64,000 nucleotides of DNA from Triatoma infestans. Lineage: Eukaryota > Arthropoda > Insecta > Hemiptera > Reduviidae. Under the pieces are notes generated by a model. That model ran no database searches. It was not told the DNA's origin and worked only from the letters and a program-made list of their open reading frames with translations. Below are positions 21,275 to 35,900 of this stretch, piece after piece. The translations under genes were made by a program, and so were the position numbers. The first letter of the stretch is position 1. Every line of letters begins with the position of its first letter. The stretch is from the NCBI GenBank assembly GCA_011037195.1, contig JAAEAF010014929.1, positions 62,001 to 126,000 on the forward strand. Direction: 5' to 3'.

Positions 21275-21541
21275 CTGATATTTTATCCGTCGTAGCATGC
21301 ATATTCCATTTGTTCCTGACCGGTTTCGGATTTCTATCCTCGTCAGGGCAAATTTTACCAAGTTCGTATGTAGAGTTCATTCACACTATTTTAGAAAACT
21401 AACAAGTGTGGGTGTAACAGAAACATTACGTTGAAGTGAACTCTATACATGAACCTGGATAATTTGCACTAACGATAGATGAAAATCCGAAACCGTTCAG
21501 GAACAAATGGAAAATGCATGCAACGACGGATAAAATATCAG
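21275..21541. repeat. Foldback element C, contains a complete hammerhead-type core
   Basis: The arms are imperfect: GATATTTTATCCGTCGT at the left end pairs with ACGACGGATAAAATATC at the right, and inner GTAGAGTTCATTCAC pairs with GTGAACTCTA. On the minus strand the left arm carries CTGACGA (21346-21340), helix II GGAT-AGAA-ATCC (21339-21328), GAAAC and CGGTC (21327-21318). The right-arm copy near 21467-21500 is degenerate (GATAGATGAAAATCCGAAAC). Confidence 0.75.
21318..21346 (-). ncRNA. Hammerhead-ribozyme-like core
   Basis: Every conserved core position of a hammerhead is met: CUGANGA with variable position 7 = C, a 4-pair helix II with an AGAA tetraloop, GAAA, and helix III as the palindrome ACC/GGU followed by C17 (cleavage predicted 3' of 21318 on the minus strand). 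Helix I is weak: the bases before CUGA (GCC) and after C17 (AGG) pair poorly. With such a minimal helix III, activity would need a dimer or neighbouring sequence. Activity is untested. Confidence 0.5.
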
Positions 21542-24500
21542 ATGTTATCCAGCAATGCGGACCCATCCACATATTCCTACGATTTATTTTATTTTGTGAG
21601 CTATGCGTTCACATGCATAAACTTACATCAAAAACAGCATTCACACACTCGAGAGAGGCAGAATACTTTTTCTTACACAAAGGAGTTCCAAGAAATCCAA
21701 TTTCACAAAAACTGACCCGAATTTAATACTATCTCTTACAACAATAAGATAAAGAAAATTCAATGCAGCTAGATATAGGTTTATTTTTAATACAATTAAC
21801 CTTTAAAAGTTAGTTAGGATTAGAACTCTATTGTAAGAACAATATTTACGATAGAAAATACCTTAACTGCAAAGAGGGAAGAGACGTTAAACAGAAAATA
21901 TACTTAAAATTCGTGGGAGGCTTTACTTGTAATTATTAAAATGACTATAAAATGCAAATGTGCCCATCTCTAAGATAAAACTAATAAATAAATAATTTGT
22001 AAAATGTAAACTTCAATTCTGAGTAAAATTGTAAAATATCAAATCGGGAGGGGGAATCCGGAGGTCAATCCCGGACACCGGAGACAAGTGGTAATATTTT
22101 GTGGAAATTTTGCTTTCTCTATACAGCTGCCAAAAAAAATAGTGTGTGCGTTCCTTTCAAATAGATTTTTAATTGGTAATTCCATAGTTAATACATTGTG
22201 ATAATCACTAGTACCTACCTCATAATTTCTTAAACTTTACAGAAGAATATAAGGATTAAGAGACTTTTTATAAATTACAGCATTGAGAAGATGAGAGTGC
22301 AAACTTCACTGAGTACATTAATTTTCATTGAAAAAAAGGAAAAGAAAAGGAAATCACCACTTTATTAAAGATGTTAACCTAATTATAATAAAGAATCTCA
22401 CATTATAAAAATTCATTATCAAAGATATATATTTATCTATATTAAATACATATATTAATATGTATAAATTATTAAATTAATTGACTTTGGGATATAGCGG
22501 GGAAGACTATTTCAATTGATAAAAATAAAAATGGAATTTTTAGAAAGATAAAAGAAGTACAAAAAAACATCGAAATGAGATCTCTTTAATTAAAGATAAA
22601 TAAGTTTGTCTAAAAAAAAGATTAGTTTATTATAAAACAACCTTTTATACATTAAATCAAAATGTAATTTTACTAATATTAATCTCTAAGAGATTTTATC
22701 TAAAAATAAACTTTTTTTCTATTAAATGGAATATTTATTAGAAGCTTAGTAATATGAATGATTAAAACTATTAACTATCCTTTGCCTTTTTTTTTTTGTT
22801 TGTTTAAATCTCTACAAAAGTAGCATCTATATATTTTATTATTTAAGGAAATTTATTTTATTATTCATTGCTAAACGACAATTTTAGATATATTTAGGTC
22901 AGTTTAGAGTTCAATTATTTAAGGTTTTTTTTTTCTTTTTATAGAGGCTCCTCTATTATGTTTTAAAGGGCAAGGTCTTATCATTTTCTTCAAACTATTA
23001 AATGAACAGAATCTGTTTCATCTAAACTTGAAGATTATTTTGCATTATAATTTAAATAAAAGAGGAAACCTGCATAATTGCAGATTTTGTTTAATTGATG
23101 CATCGATAAAAACAAACTAGCTGACTACTGGATTAACAGGGGAAAAAGTACCGACTATGCGATAGATTTCCTACTAAGGAAACCTATTTAACAAGATAAA
23201 AATAAAAACATATAAAGTTCAATTAAGAATGTAATTACCATACTGGAATCCTTATGCATCTAGAGACTTCACCAAAACAGAACATTTCATGAAGCATGTA
23301 AACACTTCCCTGCAGTATAATCGCTTTGGAAGTAATATAGATCTGGAAGCTCTAGATTGTGAGGAAACATTCAGAATGTTCTCACGTGCCTCCTGGATAA
23401 CCAACTAAACGAACATCAATCGCCAGATCACCCTTTTTATACTGCGACGTAGAATAGCGCTGAATAGCCGAAGTCTTGGCGTAGGAAAAAACAACATTTC
23501 TGTATATTCTATATTGACTGGTAACACTAATATCTAATGAAACGATAAACAATTAAAATCAGTCATTATGATCCGTCCGAGTATCTGGAATTGGATTGGC
23601 TTTTCATCCTCATAATATTGCCCGCACAAACATAATCTAGTAAACCTGATGGCAAATAAAAAAAAAAAAAAATCAAGACTCTGATATAGAGTTTAATTTC
23701 GGTGTTTGCCTTTCTTTTACTAGTGTTATGCTTTCCAAGTATTACGACTGTAGATGTGAGAGAAGCATTTTCCAAACCAAGAAGAGCAAGCTCGTCTGTT
23801 TGTGTGTGAAGATCTGTCCTATATATATATATATCTATATATAGTATAGATCTGTCCTATAAATATATATATAGAAACTCAATTTAGGCTGATGTTTTTC
23901 TAATCACCGCTCTTAGTTCTACGCTCCCTTTACAACTTAAAATAATAAAAACGGGAATCTACCCAGCCAATCTCAAGGTTTTGCACACTACTGAAGAAAA
24001 GAATAGAAAAGAATACTAATACGAGTCGATGCAATTTTTTCATAGTTTTTATATATCGGATTTTCTTTAATTCACAACAAGCATTAAACTAAAATTAAAC
24101 ATGTAAAAAAAAAAAAATATTTAAAAAAATTATTTCTACGTAAACGTAAGCTGAATATTTTACCTACTTTTTTTACAGCTAAATCCACTCTCCTAAATAA
24201 CTAACATGAAATCTTGGATTTTATAATTTTTAATTTACCAACAAATGAAACAGTAAGAAAATTAATTAAAAGAGTATATTTGTTTTCTAATTTCTCGTAA
24301 TAACTCAGCGCACCTACATGGTGGCCATCACTTTGTTGACAAATTGGTGTATTTTCGAGATAAAAATTCGCAATACATCTAATTTGTTTTCTCTTATTAA
24401 CTATTTAAAAGTGATTACAAATTCTGCGAATTACTGTGAAAAAATGACAACGTTCCAACAGTATAATAAATATCAAAAAAGAAAGAATGTTAATCTACAT

Positions 24501-26629
24501 TGTTTAATTAAAATGAAATTCTCTAACCTTTCAAAAAACTTAAAAAAATGTATATTTTTAAGACAATTATGAACACCACTTTGCATGCTCTGTTGGGTTA
24601 TCTTAACCTCTTAAACCAGGTATCTTCCAGACAAAAAGAAAGTTGATATAGAAAAATTGCAGAGAAAACTATAATCATAGAGCTCGCATAGACTGACATC
24701 ATCCAGGAATAAAAAAAAAAAAAAAAAATCATGTCACCAAAATTAAGCCATGCTTTATAATGTGATTTACCGATGCACCCGTACTTTATAAATTACAAAA
24801 AAAAAAAAAAGACTTTTTAATATTACATGAATGACATTATTCTTCTTACCGGTAATATTTTAGTTAATTCGTTCAGAATAGACTCATATTCTCCATAATG
24901 ATTTATTTATTCATTCATTTATAAAAACGTTTTTCATTTTTTTTTATATTAAAATGTAACACGAAATTACAAGGATAAACATTTTTAAATTTTTTTCAAG
25001 AGGAGCTATATCTTTTTCTTTTCTTACAAGGTGAGGAAACTGGAAAAAAATGTGAGTTTCTTTTAATAGAAAAGTATTTTGTTAACCGATGTTATGAATG
25101 AATTTATTGTGGATAGACAAGAAAAAAAAAAAAAAAACTTCAATTATACAGTTTCTTTTAATGTCAAGTCAAGGAAGGCGAAACAAAACGCTGTATGGAC
25201 AATTCTAACAGGGGAGATTTCAACATGAAATGTTTTGGATGATATTTTTAATCAAGTAAAATGGAAACAAAAAATTTAAAAAGCACCGCCAACTAATAAT
25301 TAAGTGATAAAAATAAATAATCATAATTTTGCATAAAATTACTTCAGTTCCATTTGTAAAGTCTTCTGGAAGAATTTCATATTCCTTACATATAATATTG
25401 GGATTACATAAAACTTAATGTAATAAAACAATAAAAGTAAAAAGAATTATAGTATCATCTTAAAAATAGAAATATTAAAGGAAGCTGTGGAGAATAAGTT
25501 TATCTGAGTAGTGGAAGATGTGTTACACTATGTTCGAAAAAAGATTAATTAAAGAAGTTCAAGGTCAAAAGTGAATATGTTCCGTTAATCGTCAGACTTG
25601 GCTGACCGATTAATTTTCAATGTGCTTTTATAGCAACATGTTTTCCTGGATGGATCAAAGGCGGAAAATGATAACAGAATGTTTAATATTTTTATCAATT
25701 TAATTCCCTTATTATTGTTTTTTTTTTTCTATTTCGTATCTGCTTCATACTTTTTATAACGACAAAAAAAAATCATGATTTCTGTGTTTAACTTAGAGAT
25801 TATATAAATTGGCTGATTAGACTGTTATGCAGTAATAGTTTGGTTTTTCTTTTCTTTTACTTATAAAAAAGGAAGAATTGTATTATGGTTCAAGCAATAA
25901 TGAAAGAAACACTATAACTAAAATCTGTAGACTTTTAATCACTATGTATTAGGGAGGTTCCTATCAGCAAATTATGGTTTAGACTTTAAAATTATAGCTA
26001 AGTGTATAGTTAAGTGAAACCAAGCGCTAAAGAACAATATGCTATTTGAAGAATTCAACAAAAAAAAAAAATTCTTAACATGCTATACGAACTGATCAGG
26101 CACCTACTATTAAAACAGCATAACAAAACAAAACTTACATGCCAACAATGTTTTAAAAAAGATTAAATATTTTAATGCAATGCAATGAAAAATTTTGCTT
26201 CAGGTAAATAAAAAGTTTAATTGAAGGCAGATAGGAAAATTGATCCAACTGAAACCCTATTTCTTTAATTATTATGAAATTTTCTCCCATATATGATATC
26301 AGACAATATAAAAGATACTTTTATAAATTTCTTCAGAGTCTTAAACCGGAAGGCCAAATTATCCTAATATCTTGTTTTATCATTTTCACCCTTTTTAATT
26401 ATTGTAATGATATTAAAGTATTAAACTTCTTCACCAGAAGAAGATATAATCATTGGAAATAGCTTCAAAGCAGAGAAGACAAACTAGTAGCACTAGGACT
26501 GTTATAAGTTAGGAGTGAAACACGTGAAGTTCTTCGAATTGGTCGTGAATATAAATATGCTGTATGTTCTGGGCAAATTCGATGATGGAAGAAATGGGTA
26601 GGTTTATGGAAATGGAGGCAGTACCTACG

Positions 26630-26981
26630 TCAATTGGACTCACCTAAAAGACTAAGCTGGTCCAATGATGAAGGCGGTGTGGACATCTCATCAGACAGAT
26701 ACTGCCTAGAAGATAATAAATCTGATCCAGATATTGCTGTATCTAAACAAAGAGATGTATCATCATCTTTAATGCCTGATGCTGTTGACGGACCTAATTC
26801 TTCATCTGCTATTGGTGAAGTTGCATTTCTAAAAGGTGGTTCTGGTAACTTATCAAATACAAAATTTGATTCGCAGGCACGTGCTGCTTCTAAAGCTTGT
26901 TCAAATCCAACACCTCGATCGCACTGTGGAGCTACACCAATCAGAACCAGCAGTGGATCAAGATCTAGAGGGAGCTTGTAC
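26630..26981 (-). CDS. SEFIR receptor terminal exon
   Basis: It encodes YKLPLDLDPLLVLIG, the end of the SEFIR fold, then an acidic, Ser-rich tail ending LSLLGESN and TGA. Acceptor TTTTTTTAG. The opposite strand also has a 123-codon open frame here, which is a mirror of this exon. Confidence 0.85.
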
Positions 26982-29900
26982 CTAAAAAAAAAAATAAAAA
27001 AATAATAAAAATATATTCCAATATTTTCAATCTACATAAATTTAATATTTCCAAAGTATTGTCATCCAAATTTCAATCCATAATTTCATATGTGATTCAA
27101 AACTAGTGTTAGAAGAGAACGAAATTTATTTACATACAATCAGAGTTATTTGATATTTGAGTTCATCAATTATTAATTATATCTATATCAGTCATTATTC
27201 ATATATTTTAATATAATCAAAAATAATAAATATAAATTTTTTCTAAAAAAAAATCTGGCGTGAAACTCTCACACGACATTCTCTTGCTGCGAAATGGCAA
27301 ATTTTTTTCACACCTACAATTCTTGTTAGTGCATAAAACCGTCGGCATTTTTGTGGAGAAAATCACAAATAACTGAAAAACTTATTCAGTAACGTCGCAC
27401 TTCCGGCTCAACCATTTTTCTTCAAACTGGGCATTTTGGCAACTTATATAATATTAATTATTATTTAGAGAAAAACCAATTATTATGTTCTTATTTCCTT
27501 CAGGTCTTGTTTGAGGAACATCCTATTAATATTTGTACCTACTTTACCCCACTCTGATGGCGGTTGAAGTATCATACAAAAAAATTTGAAGAAAAAACAG
27601 ATATGAAAATATTACGATAGAAATAAAAAATAAATAAACAAACCTTTTCAGAGCTTGTGCTTCTGGTGGCAGGGTATCCCACTGAGTACCCGGTAATGAC
27701 ACGCAGAAAAACTTACATTTAGCTCCTGGTGAACACAATGAATTGCTCAATTGATTATGTGCTATCACTTCGGTATGTGCATATTTATTGTACTTTTGTG
27801 CTTGTAACCTTTCCATGTCTGAGACAACTGGTGAAGCAAATATGCCAACAAAATCAGCCTCATTGAAAGCATCAACGTACCATCTTACTGGATCCTAAAG
27901 ACATCATATATTTAAAACAATTGAGATATAAGTTAACAATTCTTAATGCAATTCTCACACTTTTTATCGAGTTTTATTTGTTGTTGTTGAAAACTTGGAA
28001 TTTTTACTGAAGGTATGGTAGCCCGTAATATCAAATAAGTGAGAGAACGAGTATTATGGTATAATGGCAGATGGAAGAATGGTAAGTTAAAGAAAATACT
28101 AAAACAGAAGGGTAAGAAAACATTCGGTAAATCGCTGACGGATTCTTACCGCGAACGCATCCCCGTGATGGTGATACTTTTATGAAAAATAAGTACTCAC
28201 ATATCGTTCGCTCAAAACATTTTTCTTGTTTTCGAAGTATCCCAAACATATCTTTTCTTTAGTAAACTCAATTTCTAAAATTCGCAACGTTTCTAGTAAG
28301 AGGGAAAGTAAAAATAAATAATTACATACAATTATCTGGAATCTCGATAAACTGAATCAGGTAAGACAAGGTCGAGAATAGTTAGAAAAAGTCTTGACTT
28401 ATCGAGAATTATTAGAAAATACTAAAACTGATAAAGAAACCAAAGAAATTGCAATCATAGTTTTTTTTATTACGTTACAAAAAAAAAAAGGAAAAAAAAA
28501 TTACGCTCATTTAATTGACTGATAAAATGTAATTGTAAAAAAAAAAAAGGCGTCATATTCATTTGCTTTAGAAGGTAAGGGTTGGTATTCTCAAAAAAAC
28601 TTCTTTTTTTGTTAAAATTTACATAGACTTTAAATGTTTCAAATTAAAGTACTCAGCGTACCTTATGGGATTTCTGGTCAAAATTCATGCGTAAATCTTT
28701 TAACATGAACGCAATGCTTCCTCTTACGGCAATATGGGAAGATAATGGGAGGGGGGGGCGTGCTCAACGGCAAAGTTGAATAAGAAAACTACATCAAATC
28801 CATTTCAATGACATTGAATAACGAATCGACTGTCAACCTATGATTCGATGATTTGAATGATGCTTGCGACTTGGAATAAATGCTTTTCTTGACTGTTGAG
28901 TTTTGTCAGATGCAGACTGCAAGTTTATCTCCTACGTTGTATAACAAATGCTTGTCGTTCTTTTTTAAACATTAAAAGTATAAATTTGTTGTAAGTTGAA
29001 AGCTCCAACTTAGCTGAAAGAAAACTTTCACTAGAAAACTAGTGTTCATATCCTGAACTCGGAAACCATTTAATCGTCTCAGGAGACCAACATAAGGCAA
29101 TCGGACTAACTTTTCTAATATAATAAACAATTTAAAAAAAAAAATCTACCTTTGATTCAGACTCAGCTATGCCATACTGGTCGATCATTGGATGTAAATG
29201 GCATTTCTTGAAATATTTATACAATTCAATCATTGTATTGATGTGCTCCACAGAGACTGGTTTGTACATTAAAAGAAGCTTTGGTGGCCCTGTTGGTTCG
29301 CGATCTGAACAGATACAAAACATAAATAAATAAACAAATAAAAATTGTAAATGAATTTTTTAATTTTTCTCTTAATAGAAGCTGTGTAAAAAGAAAGCTG
29401 CAATAACCATTAACAAATAAATAAAATACAAGAAAAATTGCAATATATATTTTACTAACTAGGTTCAGTGGTGTCACAGTTCCTCTTCCATATGAAGTAC
29501 AACATAAGTAAAATAGGTATGAGTATCACCGTTGCAACGAGTCCGGTGAGGAGTTTGGGTTCTGTCATTTCTACTGTAACATGCATCGGTTTTTATTACC
29601 GCATAACATACGGGAAGAATTTAGGAAAAAAAACAGAAATCAGCATAAAGAAGAAGTAAGTTAGTTAAGAAATAATTAAGGGAGAGTGCAAAGTTATGGA
29701 GATGCTCAAGAAATATATATATTAGATTAATATTTTGCATCAAGCCATCGAAGATATCAAGAATCAAATTTTAGTATTGATTTTGGAAAGAAATATCTTT
29801 TGTAAAACACAATTCACCACAGTGAAAGGGATCCCTTCTTCTAGTATCTTGGCGCCTATGTAGGATTACACGAACAATATGTACTAACTAGCTTATCAGC

Positions 29901-32900
29901 ACGAAAAACAATTACACTGTGTTCCCCCTCTAGCACTCTTACAATAGATATAATAGGGCTGGGAAGGAGATGGATGCAAACAACTACTTGGGTTCAGCAT
30001 ATCCACAGCACACACACAGAAAAATTGTTTTTTTTACCGACAATATTCTACATACATACTGACACACACACCACGATAGATCTTTTGGCCATTCTCTCCA
30101 CCAACTTACAAGACGAAAACTTTCTAACTTGGAATTTTAGTTAGTTAATTCCACTAACGCACATTAGGGCAAAAAGCCGTCACAAATTATCGCCATTCAT
30201 CTCCCGAAGCAATCTTGCCAATACTCCATGTTTCCTTCATCACTGACCTCATCCTGATATTCTGAGTTGATACTACGCCGAACGCCTTGGGGATTACTCC
30301 CAAGATGATGTTTTAGATTTATGGCATGTTTATTAAACCTAGGTTGTTATATGCGGCTCTGGTGTGGTGGCGACGCATTGAGATAAGATCCGCTAGACTG
30401 CTGCTTGAGGATATTCAACGCTTGGCTTGTCTGGCGGTAACCGGTGTGATACGGACCACGCTTACAGCTGTAATGGAGACTTTATTGGGAATCCCACCGC
30501 TCTTTGTAGAGGTGAAAACTGTGGCAATGAAAGCCTGTTATAGAATTAAACAGGCAGGTTTTTGGCAGCGCAAGTGATATGGCCATTCTACCATCGCGAG
30601 ATGCTTTTGAAGGTTCCTATTACAGGTTTTCCTTCAGACAGAATGTTGAGGACTTTTGTTTTCGAGCATTCCTGCAGAGTTAGGTTACCTTCTAATGAAA
30701 ACTGGTCAAGATTGGGTCCATCTGGTGGGATACCTGATAATTACCTCCGGTGATAACCGGACGGTTCCAGAATGCATGGTAGGTCTGGAGCTGCGGTCTA
30801 TTTTGAGACCGATCATTTGGCAGTATCTCTTGGTGAATGGATCACAGTCTCCCAGACTGAGGTTTATGCTAATCTATGTTGTATTTTGGATGAAAGGGTA
30901 CGTAACACTAACTTAAAAAGTGTTTGTATCTCCTCGGACAGCCACGCTGCGCTGAAGGCGCTGAGTTCATGTGTCTTCACTTCCAGGTTGTTAGAATGTT
31001 GTAAAAGACTGGAAGAGCTTTCTTCTCTAAAGGACGTGCTTCTAGTCTGGGTACCAGGTCACATGGGAATTTTTGGGAATGAGGAGGTGGATGGGTTCGC
31101 CAAATTAGGCGCCTCTCTCCCTTCATTGGACCCGAGCCTGCTGCTGGCGTGTCTTGTGGCATATGTCTGTCAGGCTTCCAATCATAGACAGCTTCACAGC
31201 ATTCATCCTTATGGATGAGCTCAGTTGGTTGTCGGAAGTCCAAAATGCTCATCGAGGGTCCGGACAGGGCTATTAATGAGACGTTGCTGTGTCTTTCACG
31301 GAGCTCTCTCAGGTATCTGGTTGGCTCCCTTACTGGACATTGTGGTTTAAGGAGACATCTCTACGTAACTCATTACCAGATCCATTTTGTAATCTGTGAG
31401 ACAGAGGAGGAAGCACCCATCCATCTTATGACAGATTGTCTGGGTTGTGAGAAGATTAGTTTCAGGACTTTTGGTGGGAGCAGGATGTCTGTGGAAAAGC
31501 TTAGGCTATTTCCCCTTAAGGTTATTGTCCGATTTGTTCGGAGTGCGGTGAATCTTAGAGGGATGACCCGGGTCTAGATATTTGTTCTAGACCCGGTTTG
31601 TTGTTGTTTTTCTTGGGGTAGCTATATGGGGGCCCAGTGAGACTTGGGATAGCGTAGGGTTTGGTCCCTCCCCACAGACAAATAGTAGTAATAATGCCGC
31701 ACGCCATTCGGATTCCAATAAGAAATTTCTTATCATCATTAATCATTTCGAAATGCCGTAGCTAATCCCACTGTTCCAATCATATTGCTCTAATTTGGGC
31801 GCTTAAGGGGCTTCATCAGCTCTGAGCTGTATTCACATTTCACTATTGGATATCACAAATGGCTTTTTGAAGCCATGGATTCGCTTAGAAACTTTTCACT
31901 TAAACAAATTGTAGTTCATGATGATGCGTGGGTTCACTCTCCAAAGACTCTAGTTCGTAAAGATTTAAAAAGTTGACAATAAATTAAGAAGGTTCAGCTT
32001 CGTTTTCAAGAAGTATGTTATTTTAAACAGAATAAGGCAGGGCAGATCAATGCATCTTGCTTTGCGGATCCAGTTTTAACATCTTCATCACCTCCGTGCT
32101 CACAAACGATACTGCCAAAGTAAAAAGCAAGCAAGGTAAGAAGATTCACTCTCTCTATCTCTTCCTCACCGTCATAGCCTATCTCGCAACTTGGAGTTTA
32201 CTTGCATCTTCTATTTTTCCCGAAACTAGCTTTACAAGTCAGATTTTCAGCATCCACTTTCAATGTCCTCAATTTCTCCTTTCAATATTTGATAGCTTAA
32301 ATATTATTTATTTAATTTTTCACAAAAGAGCAGTTACAGCTATCTATGCTTTGTAAGAAAGTATTTTTTGATCTTCGGTATAGTTTAGAACTATGTGACA
32401 ATAATTAAGGATGTGAGGGTATTATTATATAAGGATTAAATATTCTTTCGAGGTCATAAGTTAGTTTAAGACAGCCATAGGGAGAAGTGGAGTAGTCATT
32501 TCTTCAGGGATCTTGGAGTCCCTGCGGGTATACTTACACTAGCAATTGTATACACACTGTAGACTTTACAGGCGAATTATTCTCTGTTAATAGCAGCCAT
32601 ACACTCAACAAATATAGATCCAACCTGGTTTAAGACGTAGAAGAGTGCGACATATGTTTCAACATTCATGGCTGCCTAGCCAACAGGAAACTTTTGTGCA
32701 ATTTCTGAGTTGCAACAAGTATATCCCATTAATTCCGGAATAATAATCTCTTAAGCCTGTTAACTATTTAATACTACTGAAGATAAATGAAGGGAATATA
32801 TACTTTAACATTATGAAACTTTTATTCTTTATGCAAAGTATGTTTGCGGTTTTAATAAAAACAAATTTCCAACGCCATAATGTAGTAGTTAAAATTTATT

Positions 32901-35900
32901 TGGCTCGCTGAAAAGATCTTTTTCAGATATGATGCAAAATTCTTCTTTTTTTAGTATACTTTATAATAATTTAAGATGTGAAAAGAAATAATGTAAAAAA
33001 TAAAAGAGATGGTGTGATCATTAAATTAAGTAGGAAGTGAGAGATAAGGTTTTAAGGTGGCACTGACTTGTAGCATTTTCCTAGCATACCCATACAATCT
33101 AGTAAATAATTTTTAGTGGAAGGCAAAGGAAATAAGATAAAAATAAACATTAAAATGAAATAATGAAAATGAAATTAATGCAAGCATAAGTTGTTTTGTA
33201 AACTTAAGAAGTTGAAAAAAAGAATTACTACTTGCGAGAATTCAATAATAATATAAACACCAAAATTAGATCGATAAGTCCATTTTTATGTATCTAATTC
33301 AATAGAAATAGCAAAGAAGTAAACAATCTTCTCAAATGAAATTCCAAAAAGTGATATTATTAGTTGGAACAATCAAACTAATTGGGTTTAAATAAGAAAA
33401 TCACATTTGCAATGGAAAATTCAAATTAATGCTTTGTTAAAGTAATGAAAACCAAATAACTTTGTATATTTATATACAGCAATGTTATATTATAATGGAA
33501 CTTTGGATGCATTACCTATTAAATATTCTGGCGACGATACGGCACACACATCATCCTTACAATCATAATGCTGCGGGTAAACCATAAATTTGTATTTACC
33601 AAACTTCAACTTTGTTTCATATCTATAGGTCAATATGGCTTCAGTGTCGTTTTCTTTTACTTTTAAAATTGTTTGATTTGTTACCCATGAATTATCTTCC
33701 AAAGTACGCAACACTTTCACCATATACGACATAATTCTTAATGATGGAGGCGCTGGTTGTAATCGCAGTGTCAACAGTTTTGGAGCTGCTGAAATATCCA
33801 TTACAACGAATACACTCCATTTTGTTACATTCCTTTCTGTTTCATCTAAAAAATGAAAATAAAAAGGAAATTGCAAAATTTATGAAATTATTTCCCTTGT
33901 TTTTTTTTTAATTACAACATTTCAAATCACTTAGACAGGAAATAGTTTGATTCCCTTGTGTATTCCAACCTTACAACAAGAATGACACCTTATAATGACA
34001 AGCCCAACACACAAGGGGAATGCAAACCTAATGCTATTTGGGTTTAGCATATCAACACGCAAACAGTCGATGGAGGCCATAAAAGATCTGAATTTGGCGC
34101 CTTTATAGACAGTTCTTTTACAAATTGTCATCTAACGCTTCCCCTAAAAGTTATGATTTCATACTTTGGATCCCAGAAGAGGCAGTATATCGAGCAAATG
34201 GAAGAAATGTTGTTAAAGATAAAGGCAGACAATTATTTCTCATCTACAGTTCCACCAGAACCGATGTATAGATATCGTTTGCAAGAGACATCACTCGCTA
34301 AAGGACCACACACTTCCAAATACAAACGCACATAAAACCGAAACCATGGTTCCAGAAATACAGATACAACTTCAAACAGAAATCAAATCACTACATCTAT
34401 TAGATTAATAACTGGTCTTGATAAAATAAATAAATATTTATACAATTTGAAGATAACTGACACGCCAAATTGCCTCCAAATCCAAATTGCAAGTCTGACA
34501 TGTGACTGCAGACTTTGGAGAAGAAGAAAAATCCCAATATCAAGGTCAAAGCTATCAATCTATCAAAACAAGTCTAACCATCATTGGTCTAAATAATTTG
34601 AGATATTTGTTTCACGCATTTAAGCTACTGAGTGAAAGCATTTTGATTCTAGAGTTCCTGGTAATATCCCTTCGGCCGCCAATAAAACTACTAAAAAGAC
34701 ATAAAGCAGATCCATAACTTAAGATTGCAAAACTTATAAGATAAATTTGAGGCAGAGGTCCATATGACTCCGCCAATCATGAAGGGAGGAAGTGATATGG
34801 CCAGAATTACAATAGAATATAATCAGCTACTCAATTCCTAAAAAACAAGATCGTGTTTAAGAATGTAAGGTATTTATCACGGTGAAACACCTATTGAAAA
34901 TTCCGGCAATTTCTTCAGAATATACCGGACGAGTTTTCAGACAAATTAAAAGATATTATTGGTAATAAAGAAGATTATTAAAGTTCTGAAAGTGCCTTAA
35001 TCTGGGTGTTATAAGTAATAAGAAAAATAAAAAATGACAAGTTATCGCAGAATTTAATCAGGTTATCTGCGATTACAATAGTTAGTTATCGTCACAGACG
35101 GGCAAGACACAGATTCTTACAGCATTTAAAACTACCAACTCCATTACAATCATCCTACCTTTGAAAGAGATGTAAGACTAATTTAGTTTAAAATTTAATT
35201 CAGAACAAATTTCGGATTATTAATTTAAATCATAAATTCAATTATAAAAGGCAATATTCTAATTTGGACAAGGTGATTCTGAATACATCAAGACAAAGCC
35301 TTAATTTAATGTTCACAGATGTTTATTGATACATTAATACTCACCTATTCTTTCGGAACTTGGGGCAAAGAAGAGATATCTATATATATAAGAATCTCCT
35401 GAAGAAGTAACAGCCTGATAATCAAAGTGATAAGGTTGATTGTCGAGTTTAAGATTCCATAAACAATCAAAGTGTAATATCAAAGCACTTGCAATTTGTT
35501 CAGAAACCTGAAATTCTCGACAAATGGACGGCGTTTTCTCCTGATTTTTAATAAACCTCATATATATCCCTAGATTTAAAAATAAATAAATAAGTTTCAA
35601 GTTTCATACAATTATTTAAATTACATTATTTCAATCATCTATAAAAATAAACAAATTTTCATCATTGTTATAGGGAAAAATACACATTTATTTGAAACTA
35701 CGTTACATATTCATGGAAAATATAAATAACTAATTGTTTCTCACGTTAGTTGTTGGTGACATTAATGTTTTAATTTGGTTAATAAATTTTCCTATTCATA
35801 AAATATCAAAACCATATTATAAATGTAAAAATGATACGTTATAAATTTTACTAACGTAGTGAGGAAGAAATATCATTATTCATGAAAAAAAATCGAGTTC

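Larger units (their letters stand above)
20626..26629. other. Intergenic block between convergent RET and SEFIR receptor genes
   Basis: Apart from two foldbacks (20913-21152 and 21275-21541) this 6-kb stretch has no gene I can support. It is AT-rich with poly-A tracts. A TATATATA tract lies at 23820-23870. Frames at 23566-23775 and 24318-24572 have no recognisable content. The 3' untranslated region of the SEFIR gene should occupy the right end. Confidence 0.6.

Noticed and set aside
26634..27005. 123-codon plus-strand open frame
   Set aside because: It mirrors the minus-strand terminal exon of the SEFIR receptor gene, which has in-phase splice sites and SEFIR-type sequence. The plus-strand product is Ser-rich and unlike any family.
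33940..34340. Extra exons of the SEFIR receptor in the intron after 33845
   Set aside because: The frames lack usable splice sites in phase, and exons 35345 and 33845 already join in phase. A motif is shared with another intron, which points to repeat sequence.
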